From Turnera subulata (lineage: Eukaryota > Streptophyta > Magnoliopsida > Malpighiales > Passifloraceae), in the NCBI GenBank assembly GCA_028386065.3, contig JAKUCV010001882.1, positions 195,761 to 259,760 of the forward strand: a DNA stretch of 64,000 nucleotides. The letters run 5' to 3'. A program made the position numbers and the translations under genes. The notes beneath the pieces are model-generated. The model saw only the letters and a list, made by a program, of their open reading frames with translations. It was not told the DNA's origin and ran no database searches. Shown piece by piece: positions 1 through 11,924 of the stretch. Each line of letters starts with the position of its first letter. Position 1 is the first letter of the stretch.

Positions 1-446
1 TTATTACCTATAGTAGTAACTATTGTAATGTAGAGACATTCAACATCTCTTTCATTCATTGTCTCAATATGATATCCATTTAAACAAATATCCTTAAAAT
101 TCAACAAATTTCTTTGAGACTTTAAAGAGAACAAAGCATTTTCAATGATTATTTTTATTCCCTTCTGTGCCACCAGGGGTCTATGAGGTCGGGAAGTGTA
201 CGCCGGTGCCGAAATGAGTATGGACAAGGAGCGGCTTCCAGCAGGCTTCTAGATGGAGGGACACATGAATGAACCGAATCTATACAGAATAGGAGAGATC
301 TTGAGACTGTGTAGGGATGGGGCTGCACAGTTGGCGCGATTTCATAATTATACGGGTATAGGACTGTATAATTAAGAATAGCTCGAATGAAGTGATTTCG
401 AGGTTGTACAGGTGTGGGACTGTACAATCGAGAATAGCTTAAATGG
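1..446. other. Unassigned AT-rich sequence, no gene recognised
   Basis: I see no convincing gene. Short open frames occur, but none resembles a known family. The segment around 300-440 repeats a phrase (gactgta preceded by ggg or gga, then gaatagct) twice about 70 bp apart. That suggests a degraded LTR or leader belonging to the 5S-like element immediately downstream, but this is only a guess. Confidence 0.3.
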
Positions 447-730
447 TTTGATTGGTGTTAACTATATCAACAAGGTATACCTTATCGGTGATCATTTCAT
501 AAGAACTCCAAAATTAAACGTGCTTGACTTGGAGCAATTCTGGGATGGGTGACCTGCTGGGAAGTTTTCCTCAGAAACGTGCGAGTGAGGACAAAGCATG
601 TTGGAAAGGTCCCGTGTTGGTCTATAGTGACAGTCGACAAGTCGGGACGTTACAGTTGGTAGCGGAGCTCTAGAACTCCCCTAGTACGGTGCGGGGTTCA
701 GAGACGAACCTAGCAGAAGCTGGTCAAATA
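447..730 (+). mobile_element. Cassandra-like TRIM fragment: LTR 3' part with 5S-rRNA-like promoter, plus primer-binding site
   Basis: Positions 489-580 closely follow plant 5S rRNA: aagaactcc, aattaa-cgtgcttg, gatgggtgacc and ctgggaagt appear in the 5S order and spacing, covering the internal pol III control region. The segment ends in gggacgttaca at 654. It is followed by TTGGTAGCGGAGC (656-668), the position of a primer-binding site. A 5S-like region inside a short LTR next to a tRNA-Met-type primer site defines Cassandra terminal-repeat retrotransposons in miniature. No second LTR follows within the expected few hundred bases, so the copy is truncated. It is not a functional 5S gene: several conserved positions differ and the flanks are those of a retroelement. 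The left boundary is uncertain. Confidence 0.65.
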
Positions 731-1008
731 TCTGAGTCATTTTTCTTGGAACCATATAGTTGAATGTCCATATCTTAATAAGGTAGAGACTCGTACTGAT
801 AACGTGTTATAAAATTTGATCAAGGTAATAATACAACTTTGAGGAAGTAATGCACCTTTAATAATAATATGAAAATAGAGAAACAATGAGTTTTATTGGA
901 CGGTAACAATGACATTCATCATAATTTATTTACAACATTCTTCTTTTTTTTTTAAGGTTTCTTTCGTTTTTTCTTTTTTTTTTCTTCTTTTTGGAAGACG
1001 TCAAACTA

Positions 1009-1316
1009 TGAAAAATTTTATGGTGGGGACTCTCCAAGTTTGATTTGTTGTAGACTCCTATTTATGTTAACAAATTACCTTTGATTGTTCACTCTTTCTA
1101 TTCTAGGGTTTATTTATTTCTCTAATTTACCTTATAGGTTCCCCATTCATCTCCTAAAATTTATATTATTTCTTTATTTATTGTGTATTATTTAGGAAAT
1201 AAATCTGCACATTCAATACATATACTTATATGGTTTAATTATTCCTAATATAACTAAATTTAAAATTAAGTCTACAACAAATCAAACTTGGGGAGTCTCC
1301 ACCATAAAATTTCTCA
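1009..1316. mobile_element. 308-bp MITE, hAT-type, with 8-bp target duplication
   Basis: Both ends match as long inverted repeats of roughly 55-60 bp, each beginning TGARAAATTTTATGG and running through the gtttgatttgttgtagac block. The flanks carry the direct repeat TCAAACTA at 1001-1008 and 1317-1324. An 8-bp target duplication, short length and no coding capacity fit a non-autonomous hAT element. The interior is AT-rich. Confidence 0.75.
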
Positions 1317-1324
1317 TCAAACTA

Positions 1325-2556
1325 TATCAATTTATAAAACAAAATCACAATTTATGGTGGATCCTGTTGCTTCTCCCAACAAGGCATTCATGCAGAAATC
1401 AGGCGGAGTCAAGAATCGTCAACTTCTCACATACATTCAAAGCTTTTCTAGCTAGAAGTATCAGCTACAAAATTCGTTTCACGGTAGTTGTGATGGGAAC
1501 TAACTGTCCAAACCTCAGACTAGCATGGATACACTCTAGCAATGATAGGTGTTCTAATCAGCCCGTAGGTGGAACGTTCAGAATATATATCGCCTCTTGA
1601 TTATATAATTTCCAAAATAAGATGGGAAATGCCCATGCTCGATGCAATACACAAAGCATTGCAGATAGTCTTTTAGAAACTTGTGCACGGGCATAGCCCA
1701 TTGATGAATCCCTTGTTCCATCTCTGCTTAGAAACCTGTGGATGAATCCCATGTTCCATCTCCCTCAGGAGAACGAACGAGGCCACCAATATCTGCACAA
1801 TTATTAGGTTTCATTGTGATCTTTCATGGCCAGAGGAGCTTACCCGAGCTCATCCATATTTACTTAGAACCAGGTATACTTTACACTAAAAATGGGAAGG
1901 AAAATCCTCAACGAAAAGAAAGAAAGGTAAAATAAGAAAAGAGTGGAGACCCACTTTGAACAGAAGACTGTACTCCTGTAGAAATGTTAAGAGAGAATAT
2001 TGGCATTTGATGGCAATGGAAATATGGCAATCGCTTTTTCCAGATTAGCACCATCCTTTTTATGTTTCTGATTTGGTAGAGCAAACAGCTTAGATTAGAA
2101 CCCGGAGCCTGATCACTGGCATTTCTTTTCTTTTTTCTTTTCTTTTCATTTTCCTCAATAAAAAAAAGAGCAAATAGCATCATCGATTAAGCCATAATCT
2201 TGTCTATTAACGTTACAGTTACTGTCATAGCAGTAAGATGCAAAATCTATAATATGCCACCAATTGGGAAAAATAACACCCTTAAAATACATGCAAAATT
2301 GCAATTACTTCAAAAACGAAGCAACTCCCCACAAAGAAACCAGAATCTCCCGGCATGTAAATCATTCATTGTCGGCCGAAAAAAATAGCTGGAAAAGCTT
2401 CTGGTTCGACTATCACAAGCAACAGTACTTCAAAGTGACTTTGCTATGCGCTCATAGGTAGCAGCCAAAGATCAGCGAACCATAAGTAGTATCCACAGGG
2501 GAATGACTTCGGCCTAATTGTTTGTCATATACTTACCAGATACGAAAACTACATTT
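1325..2556. other. Intergenic / TRAPPC11 3' flank, no separate gene recognised
   Basis: This stretch lies downstream of the minus-strand TRAPPC11 stop codon, so its right part should hold the 3' UTR and polyadenylation site. A phrase, gatgaatccc-tgttccatctc, occurs twice at about 1703 and 1740, a local duplication. A pyrimidine-rich tract lies at about 2125-2155. I found no domain-bearing open frame on either strand. Confidence 0.4.
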
Positions 2557-5500
2557 TTACTCTGCCAAGACCAACTCCTTGCACTGGGCAGCTGTCTTAA
2601 AATGGGGTTTGGAGGGAAAGACAAAAACAGTAGATGCAGCTATAGAGGGTTGGAAACCGGCTGAATATCTTACAGAGGTAACTGTAACACGGGGCAATTG
2701 TTGCACACCTGAAGCAAGTGGCACTATCTTGTAAGCAATGATGTGCTCAGATTTTGGAAGAACAAACACCGTATCACTGTGAAACCCAGTTAACACAAAA
2801 CTTTGAGCGTCTGCCACAGAGAACTTGACTTCCTGAAGCAACCTCGTCTGGTTTCGTATCCTAACCAAATATGAGAAGGGATCTCCAAGAATGGCATAAG
2901 GAGGACACTCCACACTAATAACCAACGGTGATACTTCTACACACATATCAGGTAGTTGGTCCTTAGTTAAAACCCAATCATCAGTAGCAGTAGAGGTAGA
3001 CTGATCTCCAGTTACAAAATTTCTCCTCCACCTTAAAGCGACTGACCCTAACTTGAGATTTGAAGTTTCAACTTCAGGAATGATAGTGAAAACTTTCTTG
3101 AACTCTTCCCCAGGAACAAGATGAGCAGAATGCAAAATATCTTTACCACCATCATGCAACACATATGTCCTTTCACTGACATCATCCATTTCAATAGACA
3201 TGGACTGCAATTGCAATGGCACCTCACTGCAGTTCTTCACACTTACTATTAGTATACTGGTTTCTTTCAGAGGAAGTGACGCCAATTGATCAGAAACAGC
3301 TAAAGGCTTGATCCTAGAGAGCAATAGAGGCTCCTCTCGAAATGGAAGCATGAACTGGTGGCTAATAAGAACAGGAGTCTTTCCTTCAATCTGCAAGCTC
3401 TTGTGCACATGGACTTTTTGAGAAGAGGCTTCATTGCTATCTGGAAAATACCCAAGTGATACAAAAAGCATGATAGGTTTAGGTCGGTACCACTTGAGTT
3501 CTAGCTTGCAAGACCACAAGTCTCCGTCCTTCAGAATTGGAACAGAAACTAAGCCAAAAGACCGTTGGATTTTCTTCATTTTATCAGGACCCAGTTGAGA
3601 TTCATCTTGACCTACTAGCCCAGTGACACCCAGAAGTTCTACATGATGGCTATCCATGGAAAATGGTTCTGCCTCCCTTGGACTAAACAACCCACCTCCT
3701 TTTACATCCACCAAATTAATTTTCAACTCGCCAGAGAAGATAGGATGACTCTTAGAAGCCACAGTAACAGGAATCATGAAGCGCTCTCCAACTAATGCAG
3801 GCCCAGTAGCACCAAAAATAAGATCCACTTGTGGGTCTGGTTCTTCAACCTGAGCAGCCTTCTGACCAGAAAATGCAAGGGCAGGATCCTTGGTGGGAAA
3901 CGTCTCAACACGGTCTTCAAACTTCCAAAGAGGCAAATCTTCCATTGAAGCAGGACTTTCAGCTCCACAACAGATTGTGAAGTGGGGTCCCATTTTGGCT
4001 ATCACATATATGCATTCTAGCTTCCCACTTTGCTCTGTAAATCAAACAATTGAACTGAATTACCATTGAAAGAGAAGAAAAGGATGTATATACATGGAAT
4101 ACACAAATAAACATATAAAAACACTATCCCTAGATATAGAACGGACATAAATAAATGGAATTTCTCAAGTTCATTTATTTCATTACCTGTCATGCATTGA
4201 TGCGTACTCTAAAACAAATAATATACTTTTCTGCATCAACCTCTGTCATGCAAATAATGCATCGGATGCACTTGAATCATATCACTAGATTCAAGTCAAA
4301 AACATTAGTAGCTCCTTTAATGAATGTGGCATTGCCAATCTAGAAATTACTAACATTACTTACAAATTTTGCGAATGAACCCACTGGGTTGCATGTCCGA
4401 GGACATTTTAATTTTTGTTTAATGGAAATGTGCAAGGAAATAAGTTGATTTTTTCGAAGGGCGATCTATGAATCTTGAGAAATATATAATAGAAGGAACC
4501 AAAGTCTGCTGAAGAGAAAAACTGACCTGGGATCACAGCATACGTTAACCTTAGCCACTTGTTTGTAACCAAAGCCAAAGAAGAAGCATTTTCAACTCTG
4601 CGACCTTGTTGCCCATTGGGTATAGTAGCTGATGGGGGTCTTTCGGAGTTTTGGATTACAAAGTTACATTCAGATTGATTGAACTGAACTTCTAATTGAT
4701 CTATGTTCACAGTGAGTGGTAATTGTGATAGTAGTGACACCGTAATCATGGCAGGTAGACCTGGCTTAATTATTTGTTCATGAAAAGCAACTGAAGCAAG
4801 AAGTACCAATCTAAGGGGACTAACAAGATCAGTCTCAAGATGAAGAGGATTGTCTCCAGTTATCTTGAGATTGCTATTTTCAATTGTTTCAAACCCTGTT
4901 TCTCCATTGACAAGTCCAAAGACCTCCTGGTGTATAACTTCTCTCTGGGCAAAACTTGCAGGACCAGCTGGTCCACATTCCTTAGATCTCAACGACTGAA
5001 CTCCAAAACTAGAAAAGACTGGCAATGCTGCCAATTCAAGAGAGTACTCAGTAAATTCTTTCACAGCATTGCACTTCCTTGAGCACTCTCTTAGATAACC
5101 CAAAACATCCCACAGTAGAGTGACCCATCCCTCCTTTCTGTATAAGTGGGCAATTTCATCCAGCAGTTGTTTTGCATTACCAAAGTCATCCTGGGAAAAG
5201 TACTCCCTTGCCATCTGAAACCCACAGAGAGAAGCCATCCTCTGGGCTTTTAGATTGCTGAATGATTCATAAGCTCTTCTAAGAAGCACAACAATTTCTA
5301 AGGAATCTTGAAATCTTTTTCCTTGTGCAATAGCATATTGTATATACTCTTCATCTATAAGGCTGCAAAATCAGCAAGATCAAGGATTAGCATAAAAAGA
5401 CAATCAATGCAAACGTTTAGACAATTGACCTGTACTGTTCCGTTGAAACATCCAGACAGTTAAACTTACGGTTCCATTGAAACTTTATCCCCCTCGTCAA

Positions 5501-8112
5501 GTAATCTAGCAAACTGACCCATGTAAATTGAAGGTACCACAGATTCAGCTCTAGAGTCAATCTTATCTGTCATTTCCAACATAGAAAGTGCAATTTCAAA
5601 AGAATCTCTCTTCTCCTTCAAGTAGTGAGCGGCATACTGTTTCCAAATAAAATGTTGTCACTCAATTAAGTAATGTTAATGAAAGTTTCTAGATATGCAG
5701 AAGTCTTTTGAACAGAAGATTATGCTGGCCCCTGCAATTACATTGCAAGTTACATGACTCTCCTAGAAAATTTGCAACAAAGGGCTCATGAACCAAGTTA
5801 AAAATAAAAATTCTTAAATGGCCAAGATTAGGCGATAGTCTACCTACTCTCCAATTTTCACACCAGAAAAACAAAAAGAGAATGATGGGTATTCCTTGGC
5901 CAAATCTACCAAATAATCCTGCAACTTGCATATGAGAAAACTGTAAAGATTCAGAAATGCAGAACTTGTATTCACTAATGCATAATGGTAGACTCGGAGA
6001 ATATGCAACCATACCAAACATTGCATCAAATTCTGAATGGATAAAAGTGCAGGCATCAATGGCAGTGCAAAAGGGTTTCAAATGTCTTATAGATCAACAA
6101 GCATCATTATGTCGTCAACATAAGAACTTAAGGTGGCACAGAAGGTTATTCACCTGATAGTAATAAGCTGGTTGAAATTCCCACTCAGTCAAAGGGTTGT
6201 CTGCAGTGCCTACAGCTAGAGTTGAGGAGCCATGACTAGTTTTTGCACTCGTTTCAAGCAATTCAGCAAATACCAAGAACTGTCTGCTCATCCACTCCCA
6301 GTGTAGAAATACAGAATCCACTAATCCTACAAGCTTCTTATATGAGGCATTATGCTGACGAAACCATGTAACTGCTTCTGCTGTCTTCCCACCATGCAAT
6401 AAAAGGGTTGATATTTTAAAATGCAGTTGCTCTGCAACAGTTTTTATCTCAACTAAGCGTTGAACAGCTGGCAATCTGTTTGAGGTCCCAACCATCTGCA
6501 TAAAAGCTTACGAATTAGAAACCAATACATCTTTAAATGAACATTGAGTTGCTTGAAATTAGAGAACCGGACATAAAGATATAAACTGAATGAGGATTAT
6601 ACAAGTATGTCTATATACCTCCCGTAATGTATGATATGCATCCTCGTAAAACCTCCAAGCTTCGGCCCAGTCCCTCCGAAACTCTGCATAAACCGCAACC
6701 TAGCAATTCATGACATGAATATTCATTGTGAGGAGGCTTAACGTCAAGCTAAAGTTAACAGTTGACTGTGCCCATAACTAAGTTCCCCATAAAATTTGGG
6801 TGTATATAATAACCCAGGAATCAAAATGGAAAAACAAGCAATAAAATGTTGCTAGGACATGTTCAGGACAAATCTGCATTGTTACTGTGGCATTACCATT
6901 AAGGAAGCCTTATGCATTACGAAAAAGGAGGTTATGGCCATGATGATAACTCAAACTGACAGAACTTAGAAAAGCAATGGTTGAGTTTTATTCAAAGGGG
7001 ATATAGGCAGACAATATGCCACACTTTGTTCAAAGTGAGATGATTAAAAAAGGATGTGATGAGAAGGAATTACTAAGGATGTACGAATGAGCAAGTGAAA
7101 ATGTACATAAGGGGGAGAGTAGTACTTTGAAGCAGTAGCGGACATTCAGCTCATTCGAATTGAAGCTCTTCTTTTCAACGCGGGTTCTAATCCTCCGTCC
7201 TTCGTCTCTGTAATACACATTTGCTAACTCAGCAAATGCACTCGCCAGCCTGCAGGTTAACATCCCCAACAACATCATCATCCAACATGATCCACAAATA
7301 AAGACTAAGACGAAAGAGAGAAACAAGCAGCATGCCTTTCAAGGGATAGTTTAAGCTGTAAATCGTCAGCCGTGTTCAGCACTATAAGGTATTTGGAGTC
7401 GATCTCCGCCCGCTTGCGCAAAGCAAGCATCCGATCTTCACTCATGTCATCTGGAATTGTCACAGTGCACAATCACTCCCATCTTTCTTTAAGTTTTATT
7501 TTCTTTTTGCTAAGAATAGAATTGCAGCAAATCATTATAATTAGAATAAGAATTTTAGCGTAGTTTACCCTCAGAAGATGATTGCAGAACAACAACTACC
7601 AATTTTATGTTCTTCGGGCGTATCAGAGTTCTGCAGTTTATACAACTAACTAATCAAACAGCAGAACAACAGCAAACAAAGGCAAATGGAAAAAGAAAAA
7701 ACAGAGAAAAGGAAAATGGGCAAAGTGCAGAAACGACGCCGCACTTGAGGTTGTCAAGTTCGGTGCAGACTTGAAGCCACTGAGCGGGGTCGCCGGACAC
7801 CTGATCGGAGCCGAAGAGGGTGGCAACGACGGCGGGAACTCTGGTGCGGTGCTTGATGAGCCAATCTCTCTTGAGTATTCCACCTCCTGCGCTGGAGGCA
7901 GCTGGATCAGGAGAAGGAGGAGGCTTGGCGGCGGCCGCGTCGTCGCGGGAGAGGAGGACAGAGATCTTAGAGAAGTCAGGCAAGGCGAGGGTATTGATCG
8001 GCGGCTGCTCGGAGTGGAGGTGGGAGGAGATTAGGGAGTGCTTCTCCGAGCGCCCCACCAGCGCCACCAGACTCACCGGCGGCGTGCGTAACTCCTCCGG
8101 ATACTCTTCCAT
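2557..8112 (-). CDS. TRAPPC11: TRAPPC11, trafficking protein particle complex subunit 11
   Basis: Subunit of the TRAPP tethering complex, acting in ER-Golgi and post-Golgi vesicle traffic. It strongly resembles the plant TRAPPC11 family (Arabidopsis At5g65950), starting MEEYPEELRTPP. I read nine minus-strand exons: 8112-7745, 7630-7569, 7450-7336, 7249-7126, 6699-6619, 6495-6154, 5636-5470, 5362-4527, 4034-2557. They total 3573 bp, giving 1190 residues plus stop with every junction in frame, about full length for the family. The central Foie-gras domain lies roughly at residues 250-510 (exons 6-8) and the Gryzun-type beta-rich C-terminal region is in exon 9. Intron 3 uses a GC donor (7335-7334); the others are GT-AG. 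The start is the conserved N-terminal Met. A MITE carrying a virus begins 34 bp upstream of it, so the promoter is displaced or replaced. Confidence 0.93.
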
Positions 8113-8314
8113 TATCTTCCTCCTCCTTTTTCTTATTTTTTTATAACAGTTTGTTTGGAAATATAGAGGGAAAGGGAAGGGTGGAAAATGGATGGGAAGG
8201 GAAAGGATGGAAATGGTGGGGTGGGGAAAATTTAAATTTGACTAGGGAAAAATTTAAGTTTAACTTGTTTGGATATGTTCATTAAAGGGAAGGGAGGAGA
8301 ATGGTAGATAATAT

Positions 8315-8545
8315 TCACCATGAGCGGTTTCCTAGAGTTTGGAGCTCTTGGCGCCTCTTGGTAGCGGAGCCAAATGGATATTCGGAAATGGATATACGGT
8401 ATATCGGCTGGAAACTCATACCTAACTGATCCCCACATGGTTGGGTAGGCTGAGCTTGTGCACAATGCCACGTACCAAATATCCAATACCTTGTCCGGTG
8501 GTCTCTTAGAACTCGGGGATAGTAAGAAATACTATTGTTCCTTAA
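8315..8545 (+). repeat. Left terminal redundancy of the pararetrovirus, with primer-binding site
   Basis: Direct repeat of 15241-15493, about 230 bp, containing the primer-binding motif at 8358-8371 and the start of the leader. It begins at tcaccatgagcg and ends at gttccttaa; outside these points the two copies diverge into the flanking MITE on one side and unique viral sequence on the other. It marks where the linearised genome was joined. Confidence 0.8.
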
Positions 8546-8572
8546 GGAGAGTAAGAGAAGAACCTTTAAATT

Positions 8573-9694
8573 ATGAGTGGCATCCAGGAGACTCATAATC
8601 TCATACCACAAATACTTACCTCATTCTCACCTATTTCCTTTCCTGAATCAATCAGACGAACACATTCTCACAAAATAGATCACTTAGTAGAAATTACTCA
8701 TGTTGCAGAAGAAGTCAAGATTGAGGATTCAGCTCTTCCTTTGGTTAATCCTTATACAGTCTTTAAAAAAGGCTCCATCTCTCGAGCTATAAAGACTTTG
8801 ATTTCTTCTCGACGTCCTGTTGTCAAAGAATACATCTAGTCTTCCAAGATGAACCACTGTGTCTTGAAGGCAACCCCTGCTGAGCAGTATGTTACTTTGG
8901 AAATCCCTTCCTCCTTTATCTCTCAATGGATAAAACAGGGATACTCTCATCTCCATCTTGGAGCAATCAGACTTGTTCTCCCCTATCATGGACGACAAGG
9001 TCTACCAGTTACAGCAAGGTTCTCGCTATTGGATACTCGATACTTGAATTATGAGCATGCTGTGATCGGAACAGTATTGACTACTTTAAATTCCGGAAGT
9101 ATTGTGCTCACATTCTTCCCGAATTTTAATATGTCTTTACTGGATGAAAACCTACCACGAGCCCTGAAGATTCAGCTTCAACTATATGGTGCTGAACAGA
9201 CTTCTTCCTCCATAGCTGCAACCCTGCATCATCAGATAGTATATCGTCTGCAAGACCATGCTATCAATCTCAGTTTTCCCGGAGTTTCGACAGATCCCTT
9301 GTTTATCTATGCTGATACTGAATCTGTCCCTACTATTGTCCAACCACCACGGCAGCTTCCTCGAGAAGAATTGGAAAAGCTAATCCCACGGGAATGGCTT
9401 ACTAATTATGAAAAGCTACAACGAAATGAACAACCGGTGCAATTTCTTGAGCCTTCCTTCCAGAAGCAGATAGATGGAACTGTGAAAATGACTTATGGAA
9501 AATTTGAGTCATCTTCTTCCTCTTTTACCTTCTATCATTCCTGTATGATCGTTCCAGTTCCTACTCCTAAAGAAAAGAAAGTTCCAGTGGCATATTTCCA
9601 CCCTGATGGATCACACGTCTATTCATCCCATGTCAATGGCCACTTTGTCTGGGATATAGACCCAACCATGTGTGAACCAGGTTGCAATTGTTAG
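8573..9694 (+). pseudogene. Viral movement-protein domain (30K superfamily), broken
   Basis: First part of the viral polyprotein. The section from 8849 carries the RLVL...GLP block, an LDTR motif and a PNFxMSL block, which resemble the 30K-family movement domains of petuviruses and florendoviruses. Such proteins bind nucleic acid and open plasmodesmata for cell-to-cell spread. The 88-residue opening frame (8573-8839) is followed by an in-frame TAG. The domain frame then continues to a second in-frame TAG at 9692-9694. Both stops could be C-to-T changes. The reading frame is the same on both sides, so only point changes separate the pieces. The C-terminal end has a short Cys cluster (MCEPGCNC). 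Confidence 0.65.
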
Positions 9695-9706
9695 GAGTTA
9701 TCTGAT

Positions 9707-10714
9707 TTGGACTTGGAAACAGTTCCCCCAGTTACTCCGAAGCCCAAAAGAAGTTATACTACCTCTTGTCGCCAACTAAGGCACAAACGACCTGGACCAG
9801 ATGATCCCGATGCTCCATGGATCGGCCCCTATCAACTTAGTCCTCCACCACCTCTCCCAGTCTATGCCAAGGCATTAGACCTGTTGGCAAGAGAAGGTTA
9901 TTCTTCTTGTAAATTTGAGGCACAACCAAAAAAGGACTCCTCACTTCCACTTCAGACTTGTATGATGTTTTCTGAAGCAGAATTTTCTCCCCTCACTCCA
10001 TCCACGGATCCATCCACTAAACTATCATCTAGACCTTTTGTGACTCCCCCACAGACAGTCCAACCTGATGGACATCGACCTTCTATTTCTCAAGTCGAAC
10101 AGGTCCTTAACTGGCAATCTCAAGCCTCCAAGGCTCATCATCATCAGTCCAAAGAAATTTCTGAGAAACTCTCTCAAGTGGCTCAGATCACGTCTCGCAC
10201 AGAGCAAAAAATTGTTGCCATTGTAGCTGATCTGCTAGCTATAGAAAAACGGCTCAATTCAAAGATTTTAACCCTTGAAGCAAAACTCAAAGAAATTAAT
10301 CGCACCAGAAGATTGATTCATGATCCAGAACGAAGTCGCAAGGATGTTGAATTGAAACGACTCCGTGAAGATCTTGATGATTTTGTTAAGATTCGCCAAC
10401 GAGAAGTTGAGCGGGCTCAACAACGGGAGATTGAACGGCAAAAAAGAAAACAGTCATCACCTATCCAACCCTCACCTTCACCTTTGTTCACGCCTCCACA
10501 GTATCAATCTCAACCGACACCTTCCCAATTCCCTTTCTTTGATCCATTACAATCCCAACAGCCCCATGTACCTCCCTTTCCTCCTCTAGTTTTTGGAACA
10601 GTTCCTCCATCTCACACTACAACTTTTGGGGTTAAAACTTCATCGAGGATTCATTCCTCCTCTGAAAGTTCTGAAGAACACAGTTTAGAATCTTTTTCTT
10701 CTAAACAAGCATGA
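9707..10714 (+). pseudogene. Viral polyprotein middle region, coiled coil and proline/glutamine-rich linker
   Basis: Continues in the same frame as the movement-protein section. Residues around the middle (about 10120-10440) form a highly charged Lys/Glu/Arg-rich stretch with leucine spacing typical of a coiled coil. A Pro/Gln/Ser-rich linker follows. Comparable coiled-coil regions in caulimovirids lie between the movement and coat domains and are thought to mediate virion association or self-assembly; this assignment is by position only. The frame ends at an in-frame TGA (10712-10714), beyond which the same frame continues. Confidence 0.5.
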
Positions 10715-10723
10715 AAACGGCAT

Positions 10724-11917
10724 ATGTCACAGTATGCTATTTCTGCAACAACATCAGCCATGCCAAAACAGGAATCTCAATCTTCTGAAGACTCAGAAGA
10801 AGTTTCTGAAGTTTGGTCCTCTGAAGATGAACAAGCTGATATTACTCAACTCTGTATGGCCACAACAGCTACATCATCCACTCAACCTCATGTTGAGAAA
10901 GTCCAAGATGATCTTCCAGGATATGGTCAAGCTCAGGATACGGCTCAGTCTACTCAGGGCCACACTCAGACTTCTACAAATACCCCAATGGCTGATCCAT
11001 TTGATCCACCTCCTAAGCCAGCGGTGGGACCTTGGTTTACTATTGACGACATCCCACCATCAAAATGGCAATCCCGATTTACTGAATTTCGGGCATGGAT
11101 TGAAAACCAGCGAACAGTCACAGGACAGTCTCTCTATCTTATCCTGAAGGAGTTCACCTCTAGATTCATTGGAATACTATGGGAACGGTTCAATAAGATG
11201 CAAGATTCGTCGAAGGCAAATTTTCACACTGCCAAGAATACAGACGAAGTCATTTCATACTTATGTTACTCATTTCTTGGAGACGTAACAAAACTCAAAA
11301 ATCGCCAAGAATTTGAATTCTATCAAATGAAGTGTTGTTCCATGAAGAAGAAAGATCTTGATTTCCATTACCAAAGAATGCTGAAGTACTATTGGAGATT
11401 GGTCACGGATGATAAGTCTGTAAATACATTGAATCAGACGTATCTTACTTCATTGCAGAAGAGCTCCAACCTTCGGTTCGCAGAGCAATTACAACACAAA
11501 AAATTGATGTTGCTCAGACAATGATTGGAGACTTGATCAATTGGTACTCGAGTCTGTTAAAACACTCTGTGAAAATCAGGAATACTTTTCTAAATTCCTG
11601 ACCATGAAGGTACCTTGCAAGAACCCTAGCCTGGAGATTAAATGCAAAGATATACAATGCTCCTGTAAGAAGCAATAACATCGATTTCCCAAAAGGCAGT
11701 TCAAAAAATGGAAACCTTTTCGAAAAACAAAAGGTCGCCATAGGTTTTTCAAGAAGAAGTCTCGAAAAGGGAAAAATACTGATCGTTGTTACATCTGCGG
11801 AAAGAAAGGACACTTTGCAAAAAACTGCCCAGTTAAGCCAGCCAAGTCGGCAAAAATGATTCAGCTGATTGATCTCAATGATTCTGACGGGGATATTGAA
11901 TCTCTTTATTCGGAGTA
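10724..11917 (+). pseudogene. Viral coat-protein domain with CCHC zinc knuckle, broken by frameshifts
   Basis: An acidic Ser/Glu-rich start is followed by the caulimovirid coat-protein core (about 11030-11450, with the WERF and SFLGD blocks). It then shifts frame around 11.43-11.56 kb and resumes with a basic tract and a CCHC zinc knuckle (CYICGKKGHFAKNC, about 11793-11834). The knuckle binds the viral RNA for packaging. A TAA inside the basic tract and a TAG at about 11917 are further breaks. The order of acidic region, core, basic region and knuckle is that of caulimovirid capsid proteins. Confidence 0.65.
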
Positions 11918-11924
11918 GGAAGAA

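Noticed and set aside
489..580. A 5S rRNA gene
   Set aside because: Too diverged from plant 5S, and embedded next to an LTR end and primer-binding site, so it is part of a Cassandra-like element.
2522..2734. Small plus-strand gene at the TRAPPC11 3' end
   Set aside because: Lies opposite the last TRAPPC11 exon and has no independent support.
5461..5530. Possible frameshift in TRAPPC11 exon 7
   Set aside because: A first reading suggested a missing base near 5520, but exon lengths sum to a multiple of three and family-conserved residues stay in frame, so I treat the exon as intact.
7771..8146. Plus-strand genes opposite TRAPPC11 exon 1
   Set aside because: Mirror-strand frames of a GC-rich exon, with no domain; the minus-strand TRAPPC11 start is well supported.
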